Assembly (NCBI GenBank): GCA_934661735.1
Contig: CAKUJN010000025.1
Span: 1-26,049, forward strand
Direction: 5' to 3'
DNA: 26,049 nt
Source: an uncultured Oscillospiraceae bacterium
Lineage (GTDB): Bacteria; Bacillota; Clostridia; Oscillospirales; Oscillospiraceae
Part shown: one piece after another, positions 15,390 to 22,435 of the stretch
Layout of the letters: the number at the start of each line of letters is the position of its first letter
How positions within the stretch are numbered: the stretch's first letter is position 1
Notes under the pieces: model-generated
The model's database searches: none
Seen by the model: the letters and a program-made list of their open reading frames with translations, nothing else
Told to the model about the DNA's origin: nothing
Position numbers and translations under genes: made by a program

Positions 15390-15427
15390 AAGGCCCGTCA
15401 GATTGCATCTGACGGGCCTTTTCCTTT
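15390..15427 (+). terminator. Strong intrinsic terminator of the amidohydrolase gene
   Basis: A 13-14 bp perfect stem (AAGGCCCGTCAGA with its complement), small loop, then TTTTCCTTT. It ends 56 bases after the stop. Confidence 0.88.
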
Positions 15428-15447
15428 CAGTACAAACATAAAAGCAC

Positions 15448-15476
15448 GTCCGCCCCGCGCAGCGCGCGGAGCGGAC
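15448..15476 (-). terminator. Hairpin downstream of the M56-M23 gene
   Basis: GTCCGCCCCGCGC and GCGCGGAGCGGAC pair over 13 positions with one mismatch around AGC. On the minus strand it is followed by GTGCTTTTATGTTT, and it starts 18 bases after that gene's stop. Probable terminator, back to back with the plus-strand terminator next to it. Confidence 0.6.
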
Positions 15477-15493
15477 CTCTGCCGTTCAGTCGT

Positions 15494-17011
15494 TTATGTA
15501 TCGCTTCCGGTCTGCACCGCGCTCCCCAGCGCCGTCAGCGGATCGACATATTCCCCGTCAATCCGGACAGCGAGGTGCAGATGCGGTCCCGTCGCCCAGC
15601 CGGTCGCACCGACATAGCCGATTACCCCACCCTGCACAACGGTGTCGCCCACCTCGACCGGATAGCTGCTCAGATGCGCATACATGGTCTGCATGCCGTC
15701 CGGATGCTCGATTGTCACGTGATAGCCATACGCCTGATCAAATCCGGCGTCAATGACCGTTCCCTCCGCCACGGCAAGGACGCTCTGTCCGTGTGCCGCG
15801 TCCAGATCAACGCCCCAGTGAAACGACTCGTGTCCCGTCACCGGATGCACGCTCGCGCCGAAGGCGCGCGAGACTGCCGCGTCATTCTCCAGCGGCCAGA
15901 CATACGCAGGCAGCTGCTCCGCGTCCATGAGCGCCTTCTCCGGCGCCTGTACCGCTGCCTCCATCCGCGTCTCGCCCTCCTCTGCAGGCTGTACCGTCTC
16001 GGGTTCGGTCTGCTGCACGATCTGCTCCCGCTGCGGCGGCTGTGCCTCCGCCGTGCGGAGCGGCGCGGCCTGCGTCGCAAGCGCGCCCGCCGCCATCACA
16101 AACGCTAACGCAGCCGCCACGCCGGCACGGACTGGCACACGCCGGAATTTCAATATCGCATGCACGCGCTCCTCCGCGCTGCTTTTTGCAAAGCCGCTGC
16201 AAAGCGGCGCCGGCTTTGGATTCCGCTGCGCCATGGCGAGCAGCGTCAGCGCGTATGCCTTTCTGCACTTCGGCCCCAGCGTGCGCAGAACCGCCTCGTC
16301 GCACGCAAGCTCCATATCGCGGTTCGCCAGATGTACCATCACCCACACCAGCGGATTCCACCAGTACAGGCACAGACACACCGTCATCAGGACCTTTCGC
16401 AGACAGTCCCGCCGCCGGATGTGCGCCAGCTCATGCGCCAGCACCAGCTGAAATTCCGCGTCGCCGACGCGCAGATCGTCCGGCAGGAGCACCGTCGGCC
16501 GACGGACGCCGAACGTCAGCGGCGCGCGCCGGTTTTTCGTCGCGCAGATGCGCGGGTCGCTCGGAAAGTGAAACCGGTCCAGCAGCGCGTCAATCGACGG
16601 CTGCGGCGCGATGCGCTCGCCGCGGAAGCGGCGGACCATGCACGCATAGCCAATTGCGAAATACGCCGCCAGCAGCGCCGCACAGACCGCCCAGATCAGA
16701 AGCAGCCAGTTGGCCTGTACCGCCGTGCCGCTCTGCGTCGGAGCGGCCGGAACCGCCTGCGCCAGCGCCGGAAACGGCGTCAGCGTCTGCGATATCGCGC
16801 CGCCGTTCTGTGCCGCGGAGGGTTGGCGCAGCAGATTCCAGACGCTCAGATGCGTCGGGATTTCCACCGGCAGCAGCAGCCGAAGCGCCGCGGCACACCA
16901 CAGTGCCGGAAAAATCCGACGCGGGAGCTGATTCCTCAGCGTCAGCCGCAGCGCCAGCACCACAAGAATCAGCGCGCTGCCGCCCACAATTGCCGCCTGA
17001 ATGCCTCTCAT
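15494..17011 (-). CDS. Membrane M56 (BlaR1-type) peptidase fused to M23 peptidoglycan endopeptidase domain
   Basis: The 505-residue product joins two metallopeptidases. Residues 1-315 are BlaR1/MecR1-type M56: membrane segments near 4-24, 33-50, 101-125, 207-228 and 296-316, with the zinc motif HELAH (193-197) and ELACDEAVL (234-242) on the cytoplasmic side. A Pro/Glu/Gln-rich linker (about 317-367) follows. Residues 368-505 form an extracellular LytM-type M23 domain with every zinc ligand present: H398 and D402 (HWGVD), H446 (YAHLSS) and HLH at 477-479. In place of the usual penicillin-binding sensor there is thus a wall-binding or wall-cutting domain. ATGA overlap with the repressor gene shows an operon. 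Inferred role: sense wall state and cleave the repressor. The architecture is known as M23/M56 metallopeptidase, but its function is not established. Confidence 0.93.
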   Translation of the reverse strand: MRGIQAAIVGGSALILVVLALRLTLRNQLPRRIFPALWCAAALRLLLPVEIPTHLSVWNLLRQPSAAQNGGAISQTLTPFPALAQAVPAAPTQSGTAVQANWLLLIWAVCAALLAAYFAIGYACMVRRFRGERIAPQPSIDALLDRFHFPSDPRICATKNRRAPLTFGVRRPTVLLPDDLRVGDAEFQLVLAHELAHIRRRDCLRKVLMTVCLCLYWWNPLVWVMVHLANRDMELACDEAVLRTLGPKCRKAYALTLLAMAQRNPKPAPLCSGFAKSSAEERVHAILKFRRVPVRAGVAAALAFVMAAGALATQAAPLRTAEAQPPQREQIVQQTEPETVQPAEEGETRMEAAVQAPEKALMDAEQLPAYVWPLENDAAVSRAFGASVHPVTGHESFHWGVDLDAAHGQSVLAVAEGTVIDAGFDQAYGYHVTIEHPDGMQTMYAHLSSYPVEVGDTVVQGGVIGYVGATGWATGPHLHLAVRIDGEYVDPLTALGSAVQTGSDT

Positions 17012-17364
17012 TCCTCCTGCGCCTCCACCAGTGCCTTAAGCCGCTCGATCTCCTCGCGTGTGAGCGAACGGTCTGACAGAATCGACGCGAACAGCAGCTC
17101 TGCCGAGCCGCCGAACACCTTATCCACCAGTGTGTTGGCCTCCTCCTTCTGCGCCTGACGGCGCGTCAGCGCCGCATGGCAGATAAAATTCGGCTCGCGC
17201 CGCTCGATTGCGCCCTTGTCGATACATTTTTTTATGACCGTATAGGTCGTGTTCTTGTTCCAGCCGACACGCTCCGCCAGCCGGAGGGAAATCTCCTTTG
17301 CCGTCAGGTCGTTTTCCTGCCACAGGACCTCCATGACCTTCCACTCGGAATCAAACAGCTTCAT
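17008..17364 (-). CDS. BlaI/MecI/CopY-family transcriptional repressor
   Basis: The 118-residue winged-helix repressor starts MKLFDSEWKVMEVLW and has the recognition region LTAKEISLRLAERVGWNKNT followed by TVIKKCIDKGAIERRE. This is the standard BlaI layout with a C-terminal dimerisation part. Family members bind inverted repeats as dimers and are inactivated by proteolysis set off by the M56 partner. The stop overlaps the M56-M23 start by four bases (ATGA). The ATG at 17364 has GGGGAGG upstream; an in-frame ATG 27 bases earlier lies within the leader. Operator-like repeats overlap its promoter and that of the divergent lipoprotein gene, so it probably represses both transcripts. Confidence 0.93.
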   Translation of the reverse strand: MKLFDSEWKVMEVLWQENDLTAKEISLRLAERVGWNKNTTYTVIKKCIDKGAIERREPNFICHAALTRRQAQKEEANTLVDKVFGGSAELLFASILSDRSLTREEIERLKALVEAQEE

Positions 17365-17393
17365 CGTGTTCCTCCCCTGTTGTTTCTGCATTC

Positions 17394-17422
17394 AGACTAC
17401 CACAATCGTCCAAATCTGTCAA
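17394..17422 (-). promoter_or_regulatory. Promoter of the BlaI-type operon
   Basis: On the minus strand, a consensus TTGACA (17417-17422) and TAGTCT (17394-17399) are 17 bases apart. The -10 is weak and lies inside an operator-like repeat (17395-17411), the expected arrangement for autorepression. Confidence 0.6.
17395..17411 (-). promoter_or_regulatory. Operator-like repeat 1 (BlaI-type)
   Basis: The minus strand reads GGACGATTGTGGTAGTC, related to repeats 2 and 3 (pattern GACTATTGYRATAGT) with a few changes. It covers the -10 of the repressor operon. Confidence 0.5.
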
Positions 17423-17428
17423 GACCGC

Positions 17429-17457
17429 TTGACATTTTTAGACTATTGTGATAGTTT
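17429..17457 (+). promoter_or_regulatory. Promoter facing the lipoprotein gene
   Basis: A consensus TTGACA (17429-17434) and TAGTTT (17452-17457) are 17 bases apart. The two divergent -35 boxes form a 7-bp inverted repeat (TGTCAAG, 4 bases, CTTGACA). Operator-like repeat 2 overlaps the -10. Confidence 0.6.
17441..17457 (+). promoter_or_regulatory. Operator-like repeat 2
   Basis: GACTATTGTGATAGTTT, a near-palindrome (ACTATTG / TGATAGT), overlapping the -10 of the lipoprotein promoter. Confidence 0.6.
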
Positions 17458-17463
17458 CTAATT

Positions 17464-17482
17464 GGACTATTGCAATAGTACC
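17464..17482 (+). promoter_or_regulatory. Operator-like repeat 3, perfect palindrome core
   Basis: The core ACTATTGCAATAGT (17466-17479) is a perfect 14-bp palindrome, at or just after the expected transcription start of the lipoprotein gene. It is the best of the three candidate BlaI-type sites. Confidence 0.65.
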
Positions 17483-17530
17483 ACACAGAAAGGAGGTTTT
17501 ATCAAAGCCTTTTTACACAACCGGCCACTT

Positions 17531-17556
17531 CGGAGCGCTGCGCGCGCAGCGCTCCG
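17531..17556 (+). repeat. 26-bp perfect palindrome in the lipoprotein leader
   Basis: Arms CGGAGCGCTGCG and its exact complement (17531-17542 and 17545-17556) with two central bases. As RNA this is an 11-bp hairpin with a GCGC loop, without a U tract. It lies between an orphan AAAGGAGG (near 17490) and the gene's own ribosome binding site. Confidence 0.7.
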
Positions 17557-17588
17557 CACATGGAAAACCACCCGATGGAGGAATTGCT

Positions 17589-19826
17589 ATGAAACATTTC
17601 CGGCAGCTTACTGCCGTATTTCTGCTCTTCGCGCTGCTGTGCGGCTGTAGCGTCCAAAAGGACGCACCCGCCACGCTCCCCGCCTCCGGTACGCCGGACG
17701 CATCCGGCGAAGCGCCCGCTTCATCCGCGCCCGTCGCGCAGCCGGACACCATTCAGAAGCAGACAGATAACGCCGTCTATCATCTGGAATACCAGACGCT
17801 CACGCTGCCTGCGCGGCTTCAGTCCGCGTCGGCCCTGACCGCCTGGAATGACCGCCTTCTTGCCGGTGGTCTCACAGACAGCGGCGCTGTGCTGACATGG
17901 ATGGCGCCCGACGGCGATAGCGAGACCGTCCCGCTTCCGGACGGCGCAGACTATCTCTATGCGCTCTGTCCCGATGCGGACGGCGGCTTCTGGCTCCTGA
18001 ACGGAAGCCTGCCTGCCGCATACATCGACGCAGGCGGTTATTTCAGGTTTCTGGACTCCGATCCGGAGAACCGGCTTGCGCTGACGCGCTATGACGAAGC
18101 ATGCACAATTCAGGAGTCGATTCCACTGACCACACCCTATACCGAGCGCTTTTTCCAGCTTCTTCCGACGGAAAGCGGCTTCTGTCTGCTCGGCTCGTCG
18201 CTTCTGGTTCTGCTGGACAGTGCGGGCAACGAGCTTGCGCGGCAGGTCCCCGACGCGGAAAACGGCGAATGGGTGTATCAGTCGATGTGCGAAGCCGATG
18301 GCACGCTGTTTGTCCTGAGGCGCAATCTCTATGGCCGCTCGGACGGCGCCGAGCTGCTTGCCTTCGCGCCCGATACGCTTGCGCTCACAAAACCCGAGCC
18401 GTATGTCTCCGACGCAACTGGTCTCGGCCTGTGCACGGACGGACGGCTCCTGCTTAACAGCAAAACGGCGCTTTCCGCCCTCGCACCGGATTTTTCGGAA
18501 ACGGAAACGCTTGTCTCCTGGGCGGAGCTTGGCGTGTCCGATACCTCCGAGCAGCTTTTTCAGACCGGCGACGGATACCTTTTCCATACGCCTGGCACGT
18601 CAGAAATTGCGCTTCTACGCTGGGTGGAGGGCGAAGCGCCCGTGCGGACGGTTCTTTCTCTGGCTGTCGCGACAAATTCTGCTTCTGCGCTCAATTTCGA
18701 ATTTGGGGAAATGATCCGGAGCTTCAACCTCAGTCAGGAGCAGTACCGCATCGACTACACCGTCTATTCTGACGCCAATCATGTGACGGACGCAGAGTCC
18801 GCCGACGTTCTGCGCACGCAGATCATGGCCGGACAGGCCCCCGATCTCTATGCGTTTTATACAACTGGCTATGATGCCTTTCCGCTGAATCCCGAGTCGG
18901 TCTGCACCGACCTTCTCCCGCTTCTGGGCGGGGATGTCACGGCAGATACGCTGCTTCCGAACCTCTACGGGCTTCTGACCGAGGACGGCGCGCTGTATCA
19001 GCTTCCGCTGACCGTTCTGGTCGACACCATGATCGCGCCCTCGCGCCTGATTCCGGAGCCTGGCGTGACGCTTGCGGAGCTGGACGAGGCAAAGGCGCAG
19101 ATGCCGGAGGGCTGGGTTCCCATCGACTCATGGAACACGCCGGACAATCTGTTCGCCGCGTTCTGCACGGCGTTCTGCATCGGCGAATATGTGGACAGGA
19201 CCACCGCAACCTGCAATTTTGAGACGCAGGGCTTCTATGACTACCTGAAATGGTGTAAGGAATGGGGCGGCGACGGCTCCACGCCGGACGCGCCGGAGCG
19301 GACGCTGATCAAAATTTCCTATGTCGCCGGCGTCGATCAGCTTGCCGGCCGGAGCGAGTTTGTCGAAAACACCTGGTTCGGCGAGCCAGGCTATACCTAC
19401 GCAGGCTTCCCGAACAATACCGGCAGCAGCGGAAGCGCCTACCGCGTTCTCAGCTCACTCGGCGTCAGCCCGCAATGCCACAATCTGGACGCGGCAAAGG
19501 CGTTTTTGAAATACTGCTTCGGGTACAGCGCGCAGAGCTTCGGCCTTCCGGCCAGTTACCCCCTGCTGCAATCGGAAATGGACGACTATATGGCGGGCGG
19601 CCGCACGGACTGGCGCGGCGATGTGGAAATAATCAGTCCGGCCGATGCGGAACAGTTCTATGACCTGCTGGACTCCATCACCATTCTCGAGGGGCTGGAC
19701 GCGTCGCTCGAAACCATTCTCTGCGAGGAGGCGGCCGTCTACTTCTCCGGCGGCTGCACCGCCGAGCAGGCCGCAAAAAATATCCAGTCCCGCGCCAACG
19801 TCTACCTCAGCGAGCAGTACGGCTGA
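17589..19826 (+). CDS. Large lipoprotein: propeller-like domain plus solute-binding domain
   Basis: The 745-residue product has a lipoprotein signal peptide with lipobox LCGC (C20) and a Pro/Ala/Ser linker to about residue 50. Residues of about 55-360 show repeated blade-like segments (DGGFWLLN, ADGTLFVLRR, TDGRLLLNS, TGDGYLF) that suggest a beta-propeller. From about 365 the sequence resembles family 1 extracellular solute-binding proteins: FGEMIRSFN, MAGQAPDLYAF, GALYQLPLTVLVDT, ATCNFETQGFYDYLKW and AKAFLKYCF. GGAGGAATTGCT precedes the ATG at 17589. No transport permease is adjacent. It faces the BlaI/M56-M23 operon across shared operators, so it may be induced by the same signal. Ligand and role are unknown; an anchored sensor is as possible as a transport protein. 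Confidence 0.85.
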   Translation: MKHFRQLTAVFLLFALLCGCSVQKDAPATLPASGTPDASGEAPASSAPVAQPDTIQKQTDNAVYHLEYQTLTLPARLQSASALTAWNDRLLAGGLTDSGAVLTWMAPDGDSETVPLPDGADYLYALCPDADGGFWLLNGSLPAAYIDAGGYFRFLDSDPENRLALTRYDEACTIQESIPLTTPYTERFFQLLPTESGFCLLGSSLLVLLDSAGNELARQVPDAENGEWVYQSMCEADGTLFVLRRNLYGRSDGAELLAFAPDTLALTKPEPYVSDATGLGLCTDGRLLLNSKTALSALAPDFSETETLVSWAELGVSDTSEQLFQTGDGYLFHTPGTSEIALLRWVEGEAPVRTVLSLAVATNSASALNFEFGEMIRSFNLSQEQYRIDYTVYSDANHVTDAESADVLRTQIMAGQAPDLYAFYTTGYDAFPLNPESVCTDLLPLLGGDVTADTLLPNLYGLLTEDGALYQLPLTVLVDTMIAPSRLIPEPGVTLAELDEAKAQMPEGWVPIDSWNTPDNLFAAFCTAFCIGEYVDRTTATCNFETQGFYDYLKWCKEWGGDGSTPDAPERTLIKISYVAGVDQLAGRSEFVENTWFGEPGYTYAGFPNNTGSSGSAYRVLSSLGVSPQCHNLDAAKAFLKYCFGYSAQSFGLPASYPLLQSEMDDYMAGGRTDWRGDVEIISPADAEQFYDLLDSITILEGLDASLETILCEEAAVYFSGGCTAEQAAKNIQSRANVYLSEQYG

Positions 19827-19836
19827 TATAAATCAG

Positions 19837-19873
19837 ACAGCGCAGAGCATCGTTCCTGCTCTGCGCTGTTTTT
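19837..19873 (+). terminator. Terminator after the lipoprotein gene
   Basis: ACAGCGCAGAGCA and TGCTCTGCGCTGT form a 13-bp perfect stem with a 7-base loop, followed by TTTTT. It sits in the 51-base gap between converging genes and could also serve the minus-strand regulator gene, though the T tract on that side is poor. Confidence 0.88.
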
Positions 19874-19877
19874 CTGT

Positions 19878-22157
19878 TTATTGGACCGGAAGGCGGCTTG
19901 CGTTGGCCGCAATAAACTGTTCCAGATCGGTCTGCGTCCGCGCAATCGCGTCCTCCACGCTGCATTCCTGCCGGATCATCCGGTATGCCCAGCGGCAGAC
20001 GATTTCGTCGATGGAGTTCGGCGAAATCACCGTCCCATTTTCAAAAAACGCCGGCAGCATCGGCTGCGCGCAGCAATACGCGTCATAATACATCGGCAGC
20101 CACGGATACAGCTTGACCAGCTCGTCGTTCGTATAGCTGCTGTTGACGGCGGGCTGTCCGCCCAGAATGGAAAAATAGTTGCTCATCTGGTTGGCACACG
20201 CCCACTCAACAAAGCGGAATGCCACGCTGTCATTTTTACAGCGCTTTCCGATTCCAAGACTCCAGCCGCCCAGCAGCGGCTTTCGCCCAGGCACATGCGC
20301 GCAGCCGATGGCGCCGGTCATATTGCCCTCCTTCAGGCCGTGAATGTTCGCAAGAAACGACGGATATGACAGAAGCATCGCCGTTTTGCCCTTCATAAAA
20401 TCATCGACAATGCTGACGTCCGTCGCCGTCTGAAAATCGGGCGCGGACAGATGAATCGCCTGACTGAGATTGATATACGCCTTCAGCGTCTGCGGCGTAT
20501 CAAAGACCGCGCGTCCGTGTGAATCCAGAACCTGACTGCCATACGCGCGCAGGCGCATGTAAAGCTCCGGCGCGAAGCACTCGTCATACGCGGCGGAAAT
20601 GGAGAAGCTGTAGTCCACCGAGCTGACATTTTTCGCAAAGAACTTCGCGATAACGTTGAATTCCTTGAACGTCACCGGCGGGCGCAGCCGCACGCCGTAG
20701 GTCTTTTCAAACAGCATCTGCAACGGCTGACTGCTGAACAAATCCTTCCGGTAGTAAAGCACCTGCGGCGCGCAGGTAAACGGCAGGCCGTAGAATTCGC
20801 CGCGGAACTCGCTGAAATACTCCAACGCGCGCGGGAGAAACACGGACATGTCCATTGCGCGGACAAACGAGGTCAGGTTTTTCAGAATTCCGCCGGCCGC
20901 CAGCTGCGGCAGCCATGGCAGATCATACATGACCACGTCGTATCGATCCTCCGGCAGCTCGCTCTGCGCGCTGCGGAGGATTTCGTTATAAATCTGATGA
21001 TGCGGCAGAATGTGGAACTCGACCCGCACGCCGCCGACAACCTCAAAATTGCGGACCAGTCCGCAGAAGGTATGGACAAACGGCGTATCCGGCATCAGTA
21101 CCCGCAGCGGCTCGCACTGCGCCGCGCGCTCGGCGAAATTCATGTGAAAATTCCGCAGACGGTCGGATGAGGCCTCGTCTCTTTTCCCGTTTGAAAGGAT
21201 GATCTGCTCACTCTCCTGAAGCAGCGGCGAACGCAGCTTCTCAATCAGAAGCCCCGCCGCGCGGCTGCCCATTTTCATGGCCGGACGCGCGGTTGAATAC
21301 GTCGCAAACGAATGCGTAAAGCTGTTCCAGTGCTCCTCGCCCAGCGTCAGCACCTGAATATCACGCTCGGTATAGCCCAGCACGCGCAGGCTTTCAATAA
21401 TCCCGATGCTCGTAAGCTCGGAGGTCGCGAGAATTACCTCCGGTCTGCGGCGCTTGAGCAGCTCAATCGTCGCATAGAACGCGCTTTCCTTGTCCAGCGG
21501 GATGGTATGCACCGAGTCCTCCGGCGGCGTCAGTCCGGCCTCGCTCCACGCGGCCAGATATCCGTCGACACAGTTCTGCTCACAGGTAAATGCGGAGGGG
21601 CCCGCCACAAGTTCAAGCCCTCTGCGCCCCGTTTTCAGAAGCTGCTCCGTCATTTTCTGAATACTGGCGCGGTTATCAAATGTAATCAGGCTCGCGTCCA
21701 GATTCCGTATGGCACGGTCCAGAAGAATAATCGGCCGGTCATAGCGGTTGAAATTCTCATAATAGAACTTCCACGCCTCCGGCTGGCACGTCACCAGAAT
21801 CAGTCCGCAGACCTGCTTGCGCAGCATATTGTGCAGCACGTTCTGCTCCAGCTCCGGCAGATCATAGGTAAACGCAAGATTCAGAAAGTAGGGGCTGTTC
21901 TGGAACACCGATTCAATTCCCTGAAAAATCTGCACATAGTACGGGTCATTGAAGTTCGGCAGGATGACGCCGACGTCGGTATAGACGTTTGATTTCAGTG
22001 TTTTTGCCGAGAAATTCTGCGAATAGTGCAGCACCTCGACCGCCTTCCGGATTTTCTGCTCTGTTTCGCGGCTGACCGGCTTTGTCCGGTTCAGATAGTT
22101 GGAGACCGTCGCGATGGACACGCCCGCCAGCTGGGCGACATTCTTGATCGTAGCCAT
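19878..22157 (-). CDS. LacI-family regulator fused to a C-terminal ABC-type solute-binding domain
   Basis: The 759-residue product has three parts. Residues 1-56 are a LacI helix-turn-helix with hinge (ATIKNVAQLAGVSIATVSNY; hinge AKTLKSN). Residues about 60-325 are the usual LacI sugar-sensing core (DVGVILPNFNDPYYVQIFQG, ILLDRAI, LATSELTSIGI). Residues about 348-759 form a nearly full family 1 solute-binding protein: YDVVMYDLPWLPQLAAGGIL (407-424), FYGLPFTCAPQVLYYRKDLF, FMKGKTAMLLSYPSF, GGWSLGIGKRC and LGGQPAVNSS. There is no signal peptide or membrane segment, so the binding-protein half must be cytoplasmic. GGAGGAGAG before the ATG at 22157 fixes the start. It is divergent from a glycoside-hydrolase-like gene and sugar-binding lipoprotein, its likely targets. 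Ligand unknown. Confidence 0.92.
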   Translation of the reverse strand: MATIKNVAQLAGVSIATVSNYLNRTKPVSRETEQKIRKAVEVLHYSQNFSAKTLKSNVYTDVGVILPNFNDPYYVQIFQGIESVFQNSPYFLNLAFTYDLPELEQNVLHNMLRKQVCGLILVTCQPEAWKFYYENFNRYDRPIILLDRAIRNLDASLITFDNRASIQKMTEQLLKTGRRGLELVAGPSAFTCEQNCVDGYLAAWSEAGLTPPEDSVHTIPLDKESAFYATIELLKRRRPEVILATSELTSIGIIESLRVLGYTERDIQVLTLGEEHWNSFTHSFATYSTARPAMKMGSRAAGLLIEKLRSPLLQESEQIILSNGKRDEASSDRLRNFHMNFAERAAQCEPLRVLMPDTPFVHTFCGLVRNFEVVGGVRVEFHILPHHQIYNEILRSAQSELPEDRYDVVMYDLPWLPQLAAGGILKNLTSFVRAMDMSVFLPRALEYFSEFRGEFYGLPFTCAPQVLYYRKDLFSSQPLQMLFEKTYGVRLRPPVTFKEFNVIAKFFAKNVSSVDYSFSISAAYDECFAPELYMRLRAYGSQVLDSHGRAVFDTPQTLKAYINLSQAIHLSAPDFQTATDVSIVDDFMKGKTAMLLSYPSFLANIHGLKEGNMTGAIGCAHVPGRKPLLGGWSLGIGKRCKNDSVAFRFVEWACANQMSNYFSILGGQPAVNSSYTNDELVKLYPWLPMYYDAYCCAQPMLPAFFENGTVISPNSIDEIVCRWAYRMIRQECSVEDAIARTQTDLEQFIAANASRLPVQ

Positions 22158-22179
22158 AATCTCTCCTCCATGCAATCGC

Positions 22180-22193
22180 TGGAAACAATTCCA
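22180..22193. promoter_or_regulatory. Imperfect palindrome near the regulator's transcription start
   Basis: TGGAAACAATTCCA has 5-bp inverted arms TGGAA / TTCCA. It lies at the expected start of transcription of the LacI-type gene, so autorepression is possible. Confidence 0.35.
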
Positions 22194-22201
22194 TTTTTTG
22201 T

Positions 22202-22230
22202 AGTATAGCATGGATTTAACAGAGAAACAA
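22202..22230 (-). promoter_or_regulatory. Promoter of the LacI-fusion gene
   Basis: On the minus strand TTGTTT (22225-22230) and TATACT (22202-22207) are 17 bases apart; the start would be near 22195, about 38 bases before the ATG. Confidence 0.7.
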
Positions 22231-22250
22231 GCTTATGTCCGCATTTATGA

Positions 22251-22264
22251 TTGAAACGTTTAAC
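22251..22264. promoter_or_regulatory. LacI-type operator candidate
   Basis: TTGAAACGTTTAAC has the CG-centred palindromic core AAACGTTT, typical of LacI/GalR-family operators. It lies between the two divergent promoters, 30 bases upstream of the plus-strand -35. Confidence 0.5.
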
Positions 22265-22294
22265 AGTATTTCGGTGAAATTCAGCGCATTATTA

Positions 22295-22323
22295 TTGACG
22301 AAAAAAACCCAGCCGGATATAAT
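22295..22323 (+). promoter_or_regulatory. Near-consensus promoter of the hydrolase-transport operon
   Basis: TTGACG (22295-22300), 17 bases, TATAAT (22318-22323). One mismatch from consensus in total, so tight repression would be expected. The leader to the ATG at 22436 is about 105 bases. Confidence 0.88.
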
Positions 22324-22352
22324 TTAGTCAAAACCAGCCGCCTGTATCCGGC
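22312..22352. repeat. Spaced inverted repeat over the promoter
   Basis: GCCGGATA (22312-22319) and TATCCGGC (22345-22352) are perfect 8-bp inverted arms 25 bases apart. The left arm enters the -10 box; the right arm is in the transcribed leader. Confidence 0.45.
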
Positions 22353-22435
22353 ACATTTGCGTCAATATGCACAATTTCAAGCATTCATTTTCTACACATC
22401 AATCGCTTAACACTCACAGAAAGGGCAACCGAACC

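Noticed and set aside
15390..15476. Two adjacent hairpins considered as an RNA gene or repeat array
   Set aside because: They fit two ordinary terminators, one for each of the converging genes.
16042..17158. Long plus-strand frames opposite the M56-M23 and repressor genes
   Set aside because: Arg/Pro/Ala/Ser-rich translations with no domains; the minus-strand genes are complete and coupled by ATGA.
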